This document shows positions 47,231-57,649 of a stretch of 64,000 nt of DNA, piece by piece (position 1 is the first letter of the stretch; each line of letters begins with the position of its first letter). The notes under the pieces are model-generated. The model was not told the origin of the DNA and did not search any database. It saw only the letters and a program-made list of their open reading frames with translations. Origin of the DNA: Schistocephalus solidus (taxonomy: Eukaryota; Platyhelminthes; Cestoda; Diphyllobothriidea; Diphyllobothriidae); contig WEDG01005424.1 in NCBI GenBank assembly GCA_017591395.1, positions 62,001 through 126,000 of the forward strand, read 5' to 3'. A program made the position numbers and the translations under genes.

Positions 47231-47334
47231 AGATTCGTTAGGTGGGTTGCATTAGGCAAGGAGCTTTGACTCCTAACTATTTTTGGCTCTCCTTTGAACT
47301 CATTCGAGGCAGTTATGAGATTGAACTGAACAGG

Positions 47335-48960
47335 GGTCTCCTGGTTTATGCAGATTATTCCAAATGTAGCCCAGCGAATGTTCCAAAAATCTTAGCGAAG
47401 AGATCTTCATTGAAATCTGTAAAGGCTCGTCCGATGGTATGCGACACAGCTATTGCACTCTTTGCCACTCCCAAGCAGCGAAAAGGACGGTTAAAAGCTG
47501 GCTGACGTCAGCTCATCAAGGTCTTTTTTGGGTTTCCACGTCTTATAAGGCTTCACCGTAAATCAATTAGCTTCTACTTTCGGTAGATCCGCATGGGCTA
47601 CCTATGCGAAGTGTTTTACGCATGTTGGCATTGCACCGCAAAAGCCAATGATTCGACCTCTCCTCCGACCGAGTAAGGTTGAACTGTAGTTTATCTTTGT
47701 CGACAGAGCTCTGTATAGCACTCCAGATTTGCATGTTGTTGAAAACACTGCTGCTTCGCAGTTCAGATCCTTGACACAATTGTCCACGTATATAAAGAAT
47801 AGTATTGGTCCTAGTACTGAATCCTGAGGAACGCCACTCTCGACCGTAGCAGAAATCGACCTCACTTGGCCGATGCACACAACCTGGGGCTGACTCTTGA
47901 GGAAGTTTTCGATCCACTTGAGGAGGTAAACTTTGATTCCAATTTTTTGTAGCTTACAACAGTCTGCTGTGTGGCATAGTGCCAAAGGCATTTGAAAGTC
48001 AATGAAGGTGATGTGAACCGCGTATCTATCTTGAAGTGCTTGAGTCCAGCTCTGGAGGGATTTCAGCAAATTTTTGTGCAGGATCTTCCTTTTCGGAACC
48101 CGTGAGTCTCTAGGAATTTCACCAATTCGCTCTTAATGATCCTTTCCATAACCTTGCCAAGGATGCATGTTAAGCTTATGGGCCTGTAATTTGTCACTGA
48201 CGCCCGGCTACCACTTTTGGACAAGGGAGTTATATGTGCCAGCTTTCAATCGATAGGAAGTGTTATGGAGTCAAATAACTTTTTAAAGAGTACTGACAGC
48301 GGTGCGAAAGTACATTGGCGAGTTCTTTCAGAAGCTTGGATGGAAGCTCATCCATTCCTGGAGCTTTTGACTCTTTTAGTTCCTTTAATTCTCTATGGAA
48401 CAGAAATTCTGTGAATAGAATTTGGCTTATGCTTACACTCGGCAGGTTATCTGCTGAGGGACGAAGAAACCTTGCTTCCTTTTTGGAGAGTGAGCGGTAG
48501 AAATGTAAATAGTACTCGGCTTTGTCCCTGTTTTCAGCACTTCCGATGCTCATGACAGTCTTAATCTTCGGGATTTGATGCTTATTCCTTGTACATCTGC
48601 GGAGGCAACTGTCGACTAACTTTAGATACTGCGTTGCCTTTTACAGCAAATTCGTCTCGAATTCTTGTCGCATTTTAAGTATAAGGCTTCTTGCTTTGTT
48701 CCTCTGTCTTTTATGCTCGTTAAGATACGTGCATTGATTAGACTCACATTATTTCATCCACAATTTGTGCTTCCTTTTTATTTCTTTTTTAGGTTGCTGT
48801 TTAGCCACCCAGGACACTCGCTCTGATGGACACTCGTTAGTGGGCAGCGGTTGTCCATAAGTTGCAGAAGAGCATTCCGAAAGAACTCCCAATCTTCATT
48901 AACAGTGCCCGAAAGCATTTAGGTCCAGTTGAGGTCAGTTAAATCTGCACCCATTTTATG
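47335..48960 (-). pseudogene. CR1-like retrotransposon remnant (copy B)
   Basis: Several minus-strand frames in correct order give the same protein family, heavily broken: ECPGWLNSNLKKEIKRKHKL, then NRDKAEYYLHFYRSLSKKEA, KESKAPGMDELPSKLLKELA, LLKWIENFLKSQPQVV, VESGVPQDSVLGPILFFIYV, and lastly GRAFTDFNEDLFAKIFGTFA. The YADD-type box is lost (AAVFSTTCK). It begins inside the linker, so the endonuclease is absent, and stops before the C-terminus where copy A begins. It is much older than copy A. Confidence 0.82.
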
Positions 48961-50095
48961 AAAAGATACGCATTTAAGATTGTCCGCATAAATAAAACAC
49001 TGTGAGTGTTTAACTGCGGATTAAATATCATCTATGTAAAACAAAAACAAAAGAAGACCTCGCAGTGTGCTTTGAAGGACACCGCTTACAATAGGGGTCT
49101 CAGCTGAAAATTAGGACCCCACTAAGACCTTTTGTTTAGTATTAGTAAACTATGACATAATGTAATTGGTAAGGGGACTACGAAGTCCTAAAGCTTCTAA
49201 ATTAACTATAAGTCTCCTCTGAGGCACTTTATCGAAGGCCTTGCAAAGATCAAAATAGATAACGACCACAGAAAGATGATCATTACGAAGAGATGTTAAT
49301 AGATTTAGGTAATACAGGTGACATGTTTAACAAGAGTGATCTGGAAGAAAGCCATGATGGAAAGAGCTCAGAAGTTGATCGGTTATGCAAAAATATGTAA
49401 TTTGTACGGCAATTAGTTTTTCAAAGAGCTTTGCAAGAGAAGGTGTTTTATGAACACCGGGATAATTGTGAACATCCGTGCGTAAGCCAGATTTAAAGAC
49501 TGGAATAATAATAGAGGTTTTCCAATAATCAGGAAAGAATCCATTTTCGAGAAAAACTGAGAACACTTTGCTCAGCAAAAGAGGAAAATCACTTATCTGT
49601 TTAATAAGGGAATTTGAAATGTTGTCGGTTCCAACTGAGTATGATTGATTAAGTTGGCTTATCTGTTTCTGAATATTTGTAGAAACAAAATCAATGTTAG
49701 TGAGCAGCTCATGAGACGTCAGGGCGATCCAAGGTATGGGATTGGTTTCAACGGTAAAATGTTTGGCAAATAATGAATTTAACAATTCGGCTTTGTCCAA
49801 ATCCTCTGTAATTAAATTATTATTGCAATGGAACAAGGGTGGAATGACTTTGTGCGATTAAGCGGAAGAACGGAGGCGGTACACTTGAGCAAAAATTTGG
49901 AAGTATTATCATCGCTAATGGCTAGAGACTCCCTACGCATATCTCGCGCGATCCCCATTTTTGAAGCTAATTCAAATATTTGAGCGATCCTTAAGTGGAC
50001 CGATAACGAACATATGGACGGATCCTTAAACTGCTTTTGTAATTGTTTAAACCGATTTTGAAGAAAGTGTGGCACCGTGGAAGAAGCAGTATTTT
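48961..50095 (-). pseudogene. non-LTR retrotransposon RT remnant of another family (copy C)
   Basis: The minus-strand frame 49836-49327 reads DKAELLNSLFAKHFTVETNP, YWKTSIIIPVFKSG and FHHGFLPDHSC. Past a TAA it continues VVVIYFDLCKAFDKVPQRRL with the first catalytic aspartate, SGVLQSTLRG (a degraded S-G-V-P-Q-G-S) and FIYADNLK, where the second aspartate of Y-A-D-D has become asparagine. Further upstream (50075-49812) is the linker FLQNRFKQLQKQFKDPS. The sequence differs clearly from copies A, B, D and E. Dead by several stops and the active-site change. Confidence 0.8.
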
Positions 50096-50097
50096 AT

Positions 50098-50565
50098 ATC
50101 AGTTCAGTTCAGTTCAGTGTATTTGAGAAAAAGGCTTACGCCTTTGAAATCCCTATTTGATACAGAAAGTCGGAAGAATAATAAGCAATGTAAAAAATTT
50201 ACAGTCAAGTAAATGCAGGCAGATTTACGTGGTACGCGGATATTGTTAAGGTAAAGTAGTCACATAATCTTCCTGGTGCAGCAACATATGTATGTCAAGC
50301 CGATGTTTAAATATATCCACAGACTGGGACATTACAATCGCCTCAGATAGGTTATTCCACGGTTTCAAGACACGGTTGGTGAAAAAATACTTCCTCACAT
50401 CCAATCTTACTTGGGGCACACTTAGTTTGAATGGATGACCTCGGAGATTATTCGTAGTAGCAAGTTGGAAAAAGTCATCACATATGAGGGTGCAATACAT
50501 GCCACGCACGATACGGACGGTTTGTATCAAGTCTCCTCGCAACTGCCTATAACGCTCATTAGTGT
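50098..50565 (-). pseudogene. CR1-like retrotransposon 3' end (copy D)
   Basis: The minus-strand frame (about 50565-50246) reads RYRQLRGDLIQTVRIVRGMY, DDFFQLATTNNLRGHPFKLS and RLDVRKYFFTNRVLKPWNNL before its stop, the standard CR1 C-terminus. About 130 bp of 3' UTR follow, ending in TGAACTGAACTGA repeats (plus strand 50100-50118). It is truncated at 5' like most LINE insertions. Its coding end is intact but closer in layout to copy A than identical to it. Confidence 0.85.
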
Positions 50566-51360
50566 TTATACAAAAGAAAGACTTGGTGATGGGGAACTCA
50601 ATTGTAGGGTAGGAAGGTGCGGGCGAAAGTAAAATTGCTGCGGTTCACAATTAGCTAAGATGTTACTGTTATCTAAATTAGGATTATTGTATATAAACAT
50701 ATTTTGGTGATATGCATTGAGAGAAAGGCTATTTTCTGCGTAAACGAAAATAGTAGAAAGCCTAAAAATAGGATTTTGATGAATATTGGAATAATATGGG
50801 AGGGGAATTAGATTTGAAAATGCAACAAATTGTTTTGGAAAACTATTACCATAAGGGGTAGAGTTAATAAATTGGGGAGCCGGAGAAGTTGATTGGTTGA
50901 GATAGTTCCTAAGGAGATTTTTGGACATGTATAGAAGATCCTGGACGGTTACGAGGTTTCCAAACTATAATGAAGTTTTTATTTTTGGAAGTTAAATGAG
51001 GAGCACATTTAGACTTGCCCAGGTTATTGATAGGTTTAGTAGACTGAACAGCTGTAACCGAAGTCTTATTTATTTTGAATAGCAAGGATATTAAAAAAAC
51101 TTTGTCGCATGTGGGAAGACGCGTTCAAATTTTAATCTAGAAAAGAGCAAAGGAATGGATACTTTCTCCAGTTCAGGGACATGCGGGAGGTGAAATGAAG
51201 ATCGTGCCTATTATTTAGGGTTCATTTGAATAAAGTTTACGTAAAATGGGCCAAACTCACTCAAATCACAAGAAATAAATATTTGCGTTTGTTATATGCA
51301 TACATTAACAAATTTTGGATGCATTTAAATTCGTTACTTTTTATTTGACTTTGCATTGTT
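50566..51360. other. unassigned sequence between the retrotransposon nest and the integrin gene
   Basis: A 120-codon minus-strand frame at 50928-50566 (MSKNLLRNYLNQSTSPAPQF at its start; rich in N, S, P and Q) could be the upstream part of copy C split by copy D, but no motif confirms it. The last few hundred bases should contain the integrin promoter or a spliced-leader acceptor; I see no clear element. Confidence 0.35.
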
Positions 51361-51402
51361 TTAATGTATCACATTTTGTGGCGAAATTTACCGCACTGTG
51401 GT

Positions 51403-51602
51403 ATGACAATAGCGCATTGTACAAATGCCATGTTTTTGGCGAGCGTGGTATTCTTCGCTGTTGGCGTTGGTTTTAGTTTTCTACCACAAAAAGCGCTTTC
51501 ATTTAATATTGACACTCTCACTCCTGTTTTGAAAACAGGTAAACCAAATACAGAGTTCGGGTTTTCTGTCGCAGGCATGAAGGACAGTTTTTTAGACAAG
51601 GG
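51403..51602 (+). CDS. integrin alpha subunit, exon 1 (signal peptide and N-terminus)
   Basis: The exon starts the integrin alpha chain, the ligand-binding half of a cell-matrix adhesion receptor. Three in-frame starts are possible (51364, 51403, 51430); the two later ones best place a signal peptide, MFLASVVFFAVGVGFSFLPQ then KALS. The mature chain would begin FNIDTLTPVLKTGKPNTEFG followed by FSVAG, the typical start of integrin alpha chains (F-N-[LI]-D-x...F-G-[FY]-S-V). It ends in phase 2 at GACAAGGG then GTACCT. The following 32-bp intron leads into exon 2, and the joined frame reads DSFLDKGLLIGAP, which is exactly the first FG-GAP entry. Confidence 0.82.
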
Positions 51603-51634
51603 GTACCTGTCTTCTCCTTTTGACATTTTTTAAG
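51603..51634 (+). other. 32-bp intron of the integrin alpha gene
   Basis: It begins GTACCTGTC and ends TTTTTTAAG, with a pyrimidine-rich middle (CTTCTCCTTTTGAC). Reading through would hit a stop and shift the frame, whereas removing it fuses FGFSV and LLIGAP in frame. Very short introns near the 5' end of genes are known from schistosomes and tapeworms. Confidence 0.75.
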
Positions 51635-51821
51635 ACTTTTAATTGGTGCCCCTTTTTACGGTTCATCGGGATCCGTGCATTGGTGTCGTTCACTACGTGA
51701 TGTGTGTGACCCTGTACGTTTGGATATTTATAGATCGTCGCGTGCGACAAATGAAATCGGCAAGGAGTTGTTTGGCTACTCCTTGTCAACGACTCTCCAG
51801 AATGATGTCAAGTCAGTTGTG
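51635..51821 (+). CDS. integrin alpha subunit, exon 2 (FG-GAP blade 1 into 2)
   Basis: Exon of 187 bp, phase 2 to phase 0, from acceptor TTTTTTAAG to donor GTTGTG then GTATGT. The frame reads LLIGAPFYGSSGSVHWCRSL, then RDVCDPVRLDIYRSSRATNE and IGKELFGYSLSTTLQNDVKS ending VV. L-I-G-A-P and G-S-V-x-x-C are the first propeller blade of integrin alpha chains, and E-L-F-G-Y-S-L opens the second. The end joins exon 3 to read SVVVCAPRL, the expected blade-2 motif. Together with exons 1 and 3 this gives an unbroken integrin N-terminus. Confidence 0.88.
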
Positions 51822-52806
51822 GTATGTTTTACGGAAGCAGCTTTTCTAGAAGAAATTCACACAGTACTTGCCATATAAGTATTTGCGAATTTCTGGCCTT
51901 GACAAAATATAAATTTGACAGATGTGGAGAAAATAAATTTTATTTAAGCTGTCAAACTTTTTTGAAATGGATTTAAATTATTTTTAATTTAAGCTGAAAG
52001 TATTTATTTTAATGCCAACTTGCCTGCGTAAGTGGTTAAATTTTGAGCGAATACTATGGTCTTGCCAATATATTTCTCACCGTGTCCTTTGTTGTTATAC
52101 CTAAATTTGGCCTTTTATATTTTTGAACGAAACATTCACCTTTTTAGTGAGTTTTTATGCCTCTTATTTTACGTTTTACATTTCTACGAAAAACCATCTC
52201 TATAGTTTCTAGTCAAACTGGTCCCGTGCAGTATGCAAAGCAGAATTTCTTTCGTAAAATTCGTTTTCAGAACAAGTAAGAATACTTACTTGATTTTATT
52301 AAATGTAAGTACATGCGTCCTAGATATTTTTAAAAATTTTCCATTTCTCATATTACTCATAAACCGTTAATAATGGTAAATTATTAGAGATATTTTCTTA
52401 TTATGACCGCTATGTGCACGTCAACCGTATGTTTTTTCCTTCATTTTTTTAGTTTGTATTGATTCTTTAATTTTAATGTGGCAACTAGAATAACGTGATT
52501 GGGTCAAATAATTTTAGAATATGCTAACCTTATGCAAAACATTTTTTGTCGACTTCATTAATTTTGCATGTTTCTACAGCATTCAAAAGTAAACGGTTAA
52601 CGTACTTGTATTCTCAATTAATATTTGTCTTTATTTAATTATCGTTTTTTTTTAGCTTCGTTTACTAACTGTGAAGCCACATATCTGCATTCAAGTATAC
52701 CGAACTAATAGTCCCTTCATATCTTTTGGCCCCTATTTTAGATATTTAATTATTGATATGTATTAAGAAATGATTACCTAACGACACCTTTTAATTAATC
52801 TTTTAG
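51822..52806 (+). other. integrin intron, AT-rich
   Basis: A 985-bp intron in phase 0 with clear GTATGT and CTTTTAG ends. No repeat or gene is recognised inside. Confidence 0.6.
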
Positions 52807-53050
52807 GTTTGCGCCCCCAGGCTATCGTTCAATATTGCTGGACGCCTTTTTGTTACTGGTGGTTGTTTTTCATTGGAGGATTCGTTTACACGAACACGCT
52901 TTTTGGGTGCATCACCGTGCTTGAACATTCGAGGATCAGCAGCTTCGTTTGACCTACGGTTTTGTACCATTGGTGCCTCTAGCGTGCGGTATAAAAAACA
53001 AAATGAAGATCTTGTAATGATGGGAAGTCCTTATTATAGCTTCGTCAAAG
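52807..53050 (+). CDS. integrin alpha subunit, exon 3 (FG-GAP blade 2 into 3)
   Basis: Exon of 244 bp, phase 0 to phase 1, from acceptor AATTAATCTTTTAG to donor GTCAAAG then GTGATA. It encodes VCAPRLSFNIAGRLFVTGGC, FSLEDSFTRTRFLGASPCLN, then FDLRFCTIGASSVRYKKQNE and DLVMMGSPYY. The V-C-A-P-R, the T-G-G-C-[FY] and the later cysteine pair followed by G-[SA]-P match blades 2-3 of integrin alpha chains. The pattern looks most like the alpha-4/alpha-9 type, by eye only. The outer parts of the beta-propeller bind the beta subunit and ligand. The next exon, starting in phase 1, was not found. Confidence 0.86.
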
Positions 53051-56000
53051 GTGATAATACTTTTATTTTATATTTCCATTTTCATTAAGATTGAGCTCCA
53101 TTAACCATTTCCACTATACCCTTCAATTAATCCTTTTACTGGACAAAAACCATACATTTACGTTGTGGTTAATAGCTCAAACTCCTATCAATACGAAAAT
53201 TTGAAAATTATTTAAAATCTTCGCACAAACTAAATAGGATATTTAGAATACTAAATGATGCATTAGCCTTGTTAGTGCTAACAGCACGGAGACATTACGG
53301 TCTATCAGGTTAACAACCTGATGACGATGACCTGATGATGATGTCGTTCAGACTTGATCAACGTGAAGGGCCATGAAATAATTTATCTCAACAAATATGC
53401 TTATGTTGAGGTCCTTCATGTAAAACGCTAAATAAAATGTCCTCCAGCAAACGATCCGTGCCTCTGTTGGAGAACAATCCTCACTCGAATTTCTTAATAA
53501 ACCGAATTTAATAATTTCGAAAGGTACTATTTCAACTTATTTTACGGCGTTGACCAGAACGTAAGTTCTCTACGACTCTGCGGGAATGTGTCTTTGATAT
53601 TGGTTGGTGGCGACATTCGATGACTCGCACCATTCATTAGTACAGTGTGAATATCGGCTGTTTGTGTAAACTCCGATGATTCGTCTCAGGGTTTGGAAAA
53701 TTAGGCATTGTTGCCAGCATCTAATTCAGTATCTAACAGAGCCACCCAGTTGACTCCTTTGGTAGACTTTATGTGACGAGCGGTTTACGCAAAGAATAAC
53801 CCATGTATTACTTTCATGAAAATCACTTCGCTTACGAACGAACGTTCTTCTTAAATCTCTACCTCATCTGTTTACATGCCAAACTTATATGCTGACCCGC
53901 ACAATACAAAAATCTTTACTCACAGATACAACAGTTCATTGAAAAATTCCTTCGTTGTGATATAGTGATTTTTGAATTATGGGGTGGGGCTAGGCAATCA
54001 CTCAAACAGTCCTTGTGGGTCTGGTTCGTTATATAAAACGGATGCAAAAATGTGGCACTTCGGTGGCTCAAATCAATTGGTTATATCTAACACTTGCTTC
54101 CAGACCCTGTTTTTATGGCCAGCCATCTTGGATGCAGGCCAGTAGGATTAAGGTTTTGCATATGAATCCAGGGTAGTAGATTGATTATAGATGCCTAACC
54201 GGTCAGATCGGCGACTACCCAGCTTGAACCAGGTCCCGCAACAAGGATTCTTTCTGCTGAATTCGAAAATAATGTTAAAGTGGTCCAGAGATGGCTGAAG
54301 AATCCAATGGACTTAAGTGGCCGTCTGCATCGAGCAGGCCCCAAACAGCAGTGACGTCCAAAACAACCAAATTATTTGCCAAATTAATGGTTGGCTCTCT
54401 GTATAGCAACATGGCTCTTTTGTGGGTTGGAATGACATTTTAAGTCTCAAAGGCTTGTATCAGTCATCTTGTTGACTGTTTTTAAGAATGAAATAAACCG
54501 AGACGCATCAACTACCCTGGCTTCCAATCTCTCATTGTGGAAAGGTGACTGCCGTTTTCACGCCCGAAGATAAGAACCAACAAATTGATATCCTATAATG
54601 TGGATAAATGCGCGAACCAAATAAAACAATATTATTTAACTTTGCTATGACTGCTAGAAACTTACGAATGTTTGCTTCATTGTCTACGCCACAATACTTG
54701 ATTCTGTTTTTTCGTTATGGCCTGTATACTGACAGATATAGTCATCGTACACAAGTCCTGTCAATGTGTTATCCCTGCTTGAGTTCTAACCCAGATTATT
54801 CTTTTCAAAACATTTAATATTCGGTCTTGCATACGATGAGGTTACAATTTGTTTCCCATCGTATTTAACTATATGTCATTGACTAGACTTTCGAAAGTAC
54901 TGAGGCTTTGAATTATATGTAACTTGTACTCGGACGTAGGCTGACTGACAACGATCACACTGAAGATATCGCTCTGTTAGCGTCAGCCTGTGTTGTAGCA
55001 CGTGGATAAATGAAGTCCCTAAATTTGTTAGCTTGTCCATCAAACCAGCTTGTTTTTGATCTGTATGTACGATGGATGGCTGCCTGAATTAATGGCTGTC
55101 TGTTTGAACAATTGAACAGTTGCCGCCTGAATCGATGTGCGTGATATTTAGATCACTTTAAAGACTCGCGTGAACTGTGCATCTGTTTAGTCCAGCCCTC
55201 CACACTATTTTTTAATGCTGTACCGTGAGCGTTAAATACAAGCAACATCCATAGTTCGTCTACGAACGTTACCGAAATGAGCTACTTTGACTTAAATATG
55301 CTGAAATTGTTCAAAGGTGGCAGCCGAACTTGGTGCAACAGCATCATTAGAATGTTTTAAATCATCACGAAGGACGGCCGATGAACTTCAAGCGGGTCCT
55401 TCGTTGTCCGACTTCTAAATTCATTGTTCTTTATCCTTGTCGCACAGTCGCAGCCTAATGTGGGCGACGAAGATGACACCATCAACAAATAAAATGGTTT
55501 TTTAATGTTCAGGATTCAGTCTGCGTCCCTGTCCACTGCAATGGCGTCATTGATTTTGCCTAGATGAGACATGATCACGGCCATGCCAATTGCACGAATG
55601 GACCTATTCAAAACGTGTTTACGCCTACAATGGCATAAATCAGTGTGAACAAACGATCGTTTTCAGCAAATCAGGCCCGAAAGATTCCGTATACGTAATG
55701 GTAATCATGATTTTTCGAAAACGGCATCTAATTAGGACCAATCAAATGATAACATATATATGCAACTTGACATATTAAGTTTTCTAAAGTTAACGGTTTT
55801 AGGCTTTGAGGAATTATTTGTGTATTTCAAGTTCCCATTGACTTTCACACCGTTTTCTTACATGAATTAATTTACCTTGAAGATTTTGATATATTTTTCC
55901 CTAGTTAACTTTATTTATTCGACACTTTCAATTAGGTACCAGTCTTACTCACAATGATACTGGTTTGAACCAGATGATGCAAACGGAAACTGATTCTTTG

Positions 56001-56940
56001 GAGGACCACAGTCTTTTGGGTAAATTTCCTTATGTACTCTAAATGGATTTCGTTCTTCAAAATTTTTGAAAAAGAGTTACCATTTTAATTCTGCATCCAA
56101 TATCGATTCAGTAATAACTACAATTTTGTTGGTCCTGAATCTTTATTAACGTGCAAAGAAGATTGTTTAGGATGGTTAACTTTGGTGATTCTGCAAACCA
56201 GGCAAATTTTGAACAGGCGATCTCAAGGCAACAGATAAAACCTAATCCAGCACAGCAATATACTGAATTATTTGCAGTATGCTCCTGTTAATAGGAGAAG
56301 TACTAACTCCGTTTACTCCGCTTATACACGTCTCATTGCGGCGCAGCGTTACTGGATTGACATTTGGCGTCTTTTCCAAACCACAACGGAATACCCTACA
56401 CGTCACGAAAATAATCCCATTAGATTGCCTAGTTAAACTTTACTTGTCTGAACGTGTCTACATTCTGGTCTTTGTCATCTATTCCAAGGAAGACAAGTAT
56501 TAGTCAACCGGGATATTCCAGTTACTAGGAGAAGAATGCTGTCGAGTATTGGAAATCCTTTGTTATCGTAGTAGAGGTTGAACACAGCTTCTCACCGTGA
56601 ACTGCCCATAATTGAAGACTCAACAATTTGGTCTGTGGTGCCAGACGCCCCCGCAATTTAAATCAGTCAATATTCCCATCCGCTGCCCAAAACGTGCATT
56701 TGTGAGGCGCCAAATCAAACACCCTGCGCAAGCCATTTAAGGCTTTCGTTGTTCATCCTGAGAACTGACAATTTTGAAATTTACTAAAGGGTTTTAACAG
56801 CTTAGATCGAAGCCGATAGCGGGAACGGCGAAAATTGGTTGCCTTAGATAAATACATTTAAACGCAAACCATCCTCCTCTATGTATTTTTGGGATAAGCC
56901 TAAGAATTTACGTTTTAGCTAATGTGTATGCTACTCTAAG
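53051..56940. other. integrin intron(s); unrecognised, missing exon expected
   Basis: By comparison with other integrin alpha chains, about 40 residues (end of blade 3 and start of blade 4) should be encoded between the exon at 53050 and the one at 60061, entering and leaving in phase 1. I did not find it. The stretch from about 53.3 kb becomes GC-richer, suggesting inserted repeats, but no element can be named. ORFs at 54608-54817, 55590-55778 and 56279-56503 (plus) have no recognisable product. Confidence 0.4.
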
Positions 56941-57370
56941 ACTACCACCCGACTTGCAGTTAGGGGGGCCACACGCGACTATGCCAAACCTTCTGCTCCA
57001 TAGCATGGTGGATGCAGAACGTTGACGTTACCGTAAATTAGTTGATAGTGATAGCAAGGTTATGCAGCATCTACCGCACTGTCTGCTCCCTCACCTGAAG
57101 TTGGGGCAAGATAGATTCAAGAAGACCGAAGGCGGGATCAAGCGCAGTGGCTGATTGAGCCAAACAACTCGTCTACGCGTGCCACACACGCCTAGTTTCA
57201 GCATATCGCACCAGCTTCCCTCACACAGGAGCGGTTTGAATCCCACGTGCGTGAGATTGCCATAGAGGCCATATTAAAATGGAGCGATTGAGGCTGACTT
57301 TCGGTCCTTGAGCCAGTTACTCTACATGCACACGCATTACTGACCACTAGAACCGAGTTACCCCGTCAGT
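56941..57370. repeat. probable interspersed repeat, unclassified
   Basis: A GC-richer block (about 50 percent against about 37 percent in the left part) with abrupt composition change, running from GACTTGCAGTTAGGG to CCGAGTTACCCCG. It contains no open frame of note. Its texture resembles dispersed tapeworm repeats that I have seen near coding genes, but I cannot assign a family. Confidence 0.3.
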
Positions 57371-57649
57371 TAGCAACCTTTAAAGCCACTATTTAAGTTT
57401 TGAAGCTCATCAGATTGGGCATGTTTATAAATGTGCTCAAGTTCCGTATAGATGAGTTCTGCAGAATCGGTCCCTCTATCTCTCTTTCCTCTCGTGCTGC
57501 AGTCGAATATCCGTGCCTGTGATTGGTTGCAGTGACTGAAAGAGGTGCAGGAGCCTGTTTAGGTGTACCGCACATGACATGGTCCGCTAGCAAGCTACAC
57601 CAAAATACATAATTCCCGCGTATGTAATAAATTTATGTTTTGATCGTGT

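Larger units (their letters stand above)
44398..47260 (-). mobile_element. CR1-like non-LTR retrotransposon, lightly damaged (copy A)
   Basis: A minus-strand element with endonuclease then reverse transcriptase in the order expected for the CR1 clade. The RT frame runs to 44445 and a short 3' region follows to about 44398. Damage visible: one in-frame TAG, one frameshift in a run of four A, and a shortened start of the endonuclease. The 5' end, including any first ORF, is missing. All neighbouring copies lie on the same strand, which suggests repeated insertion or truncation in one direction. Confidence 0.9.

Noticed and set aside
51369..51626. Minus-strand 85-codon ORF
   Set aside because: It is antisense to integrin exon 1, whose plus-strand frame fuses in phase to FG-GAP exons.
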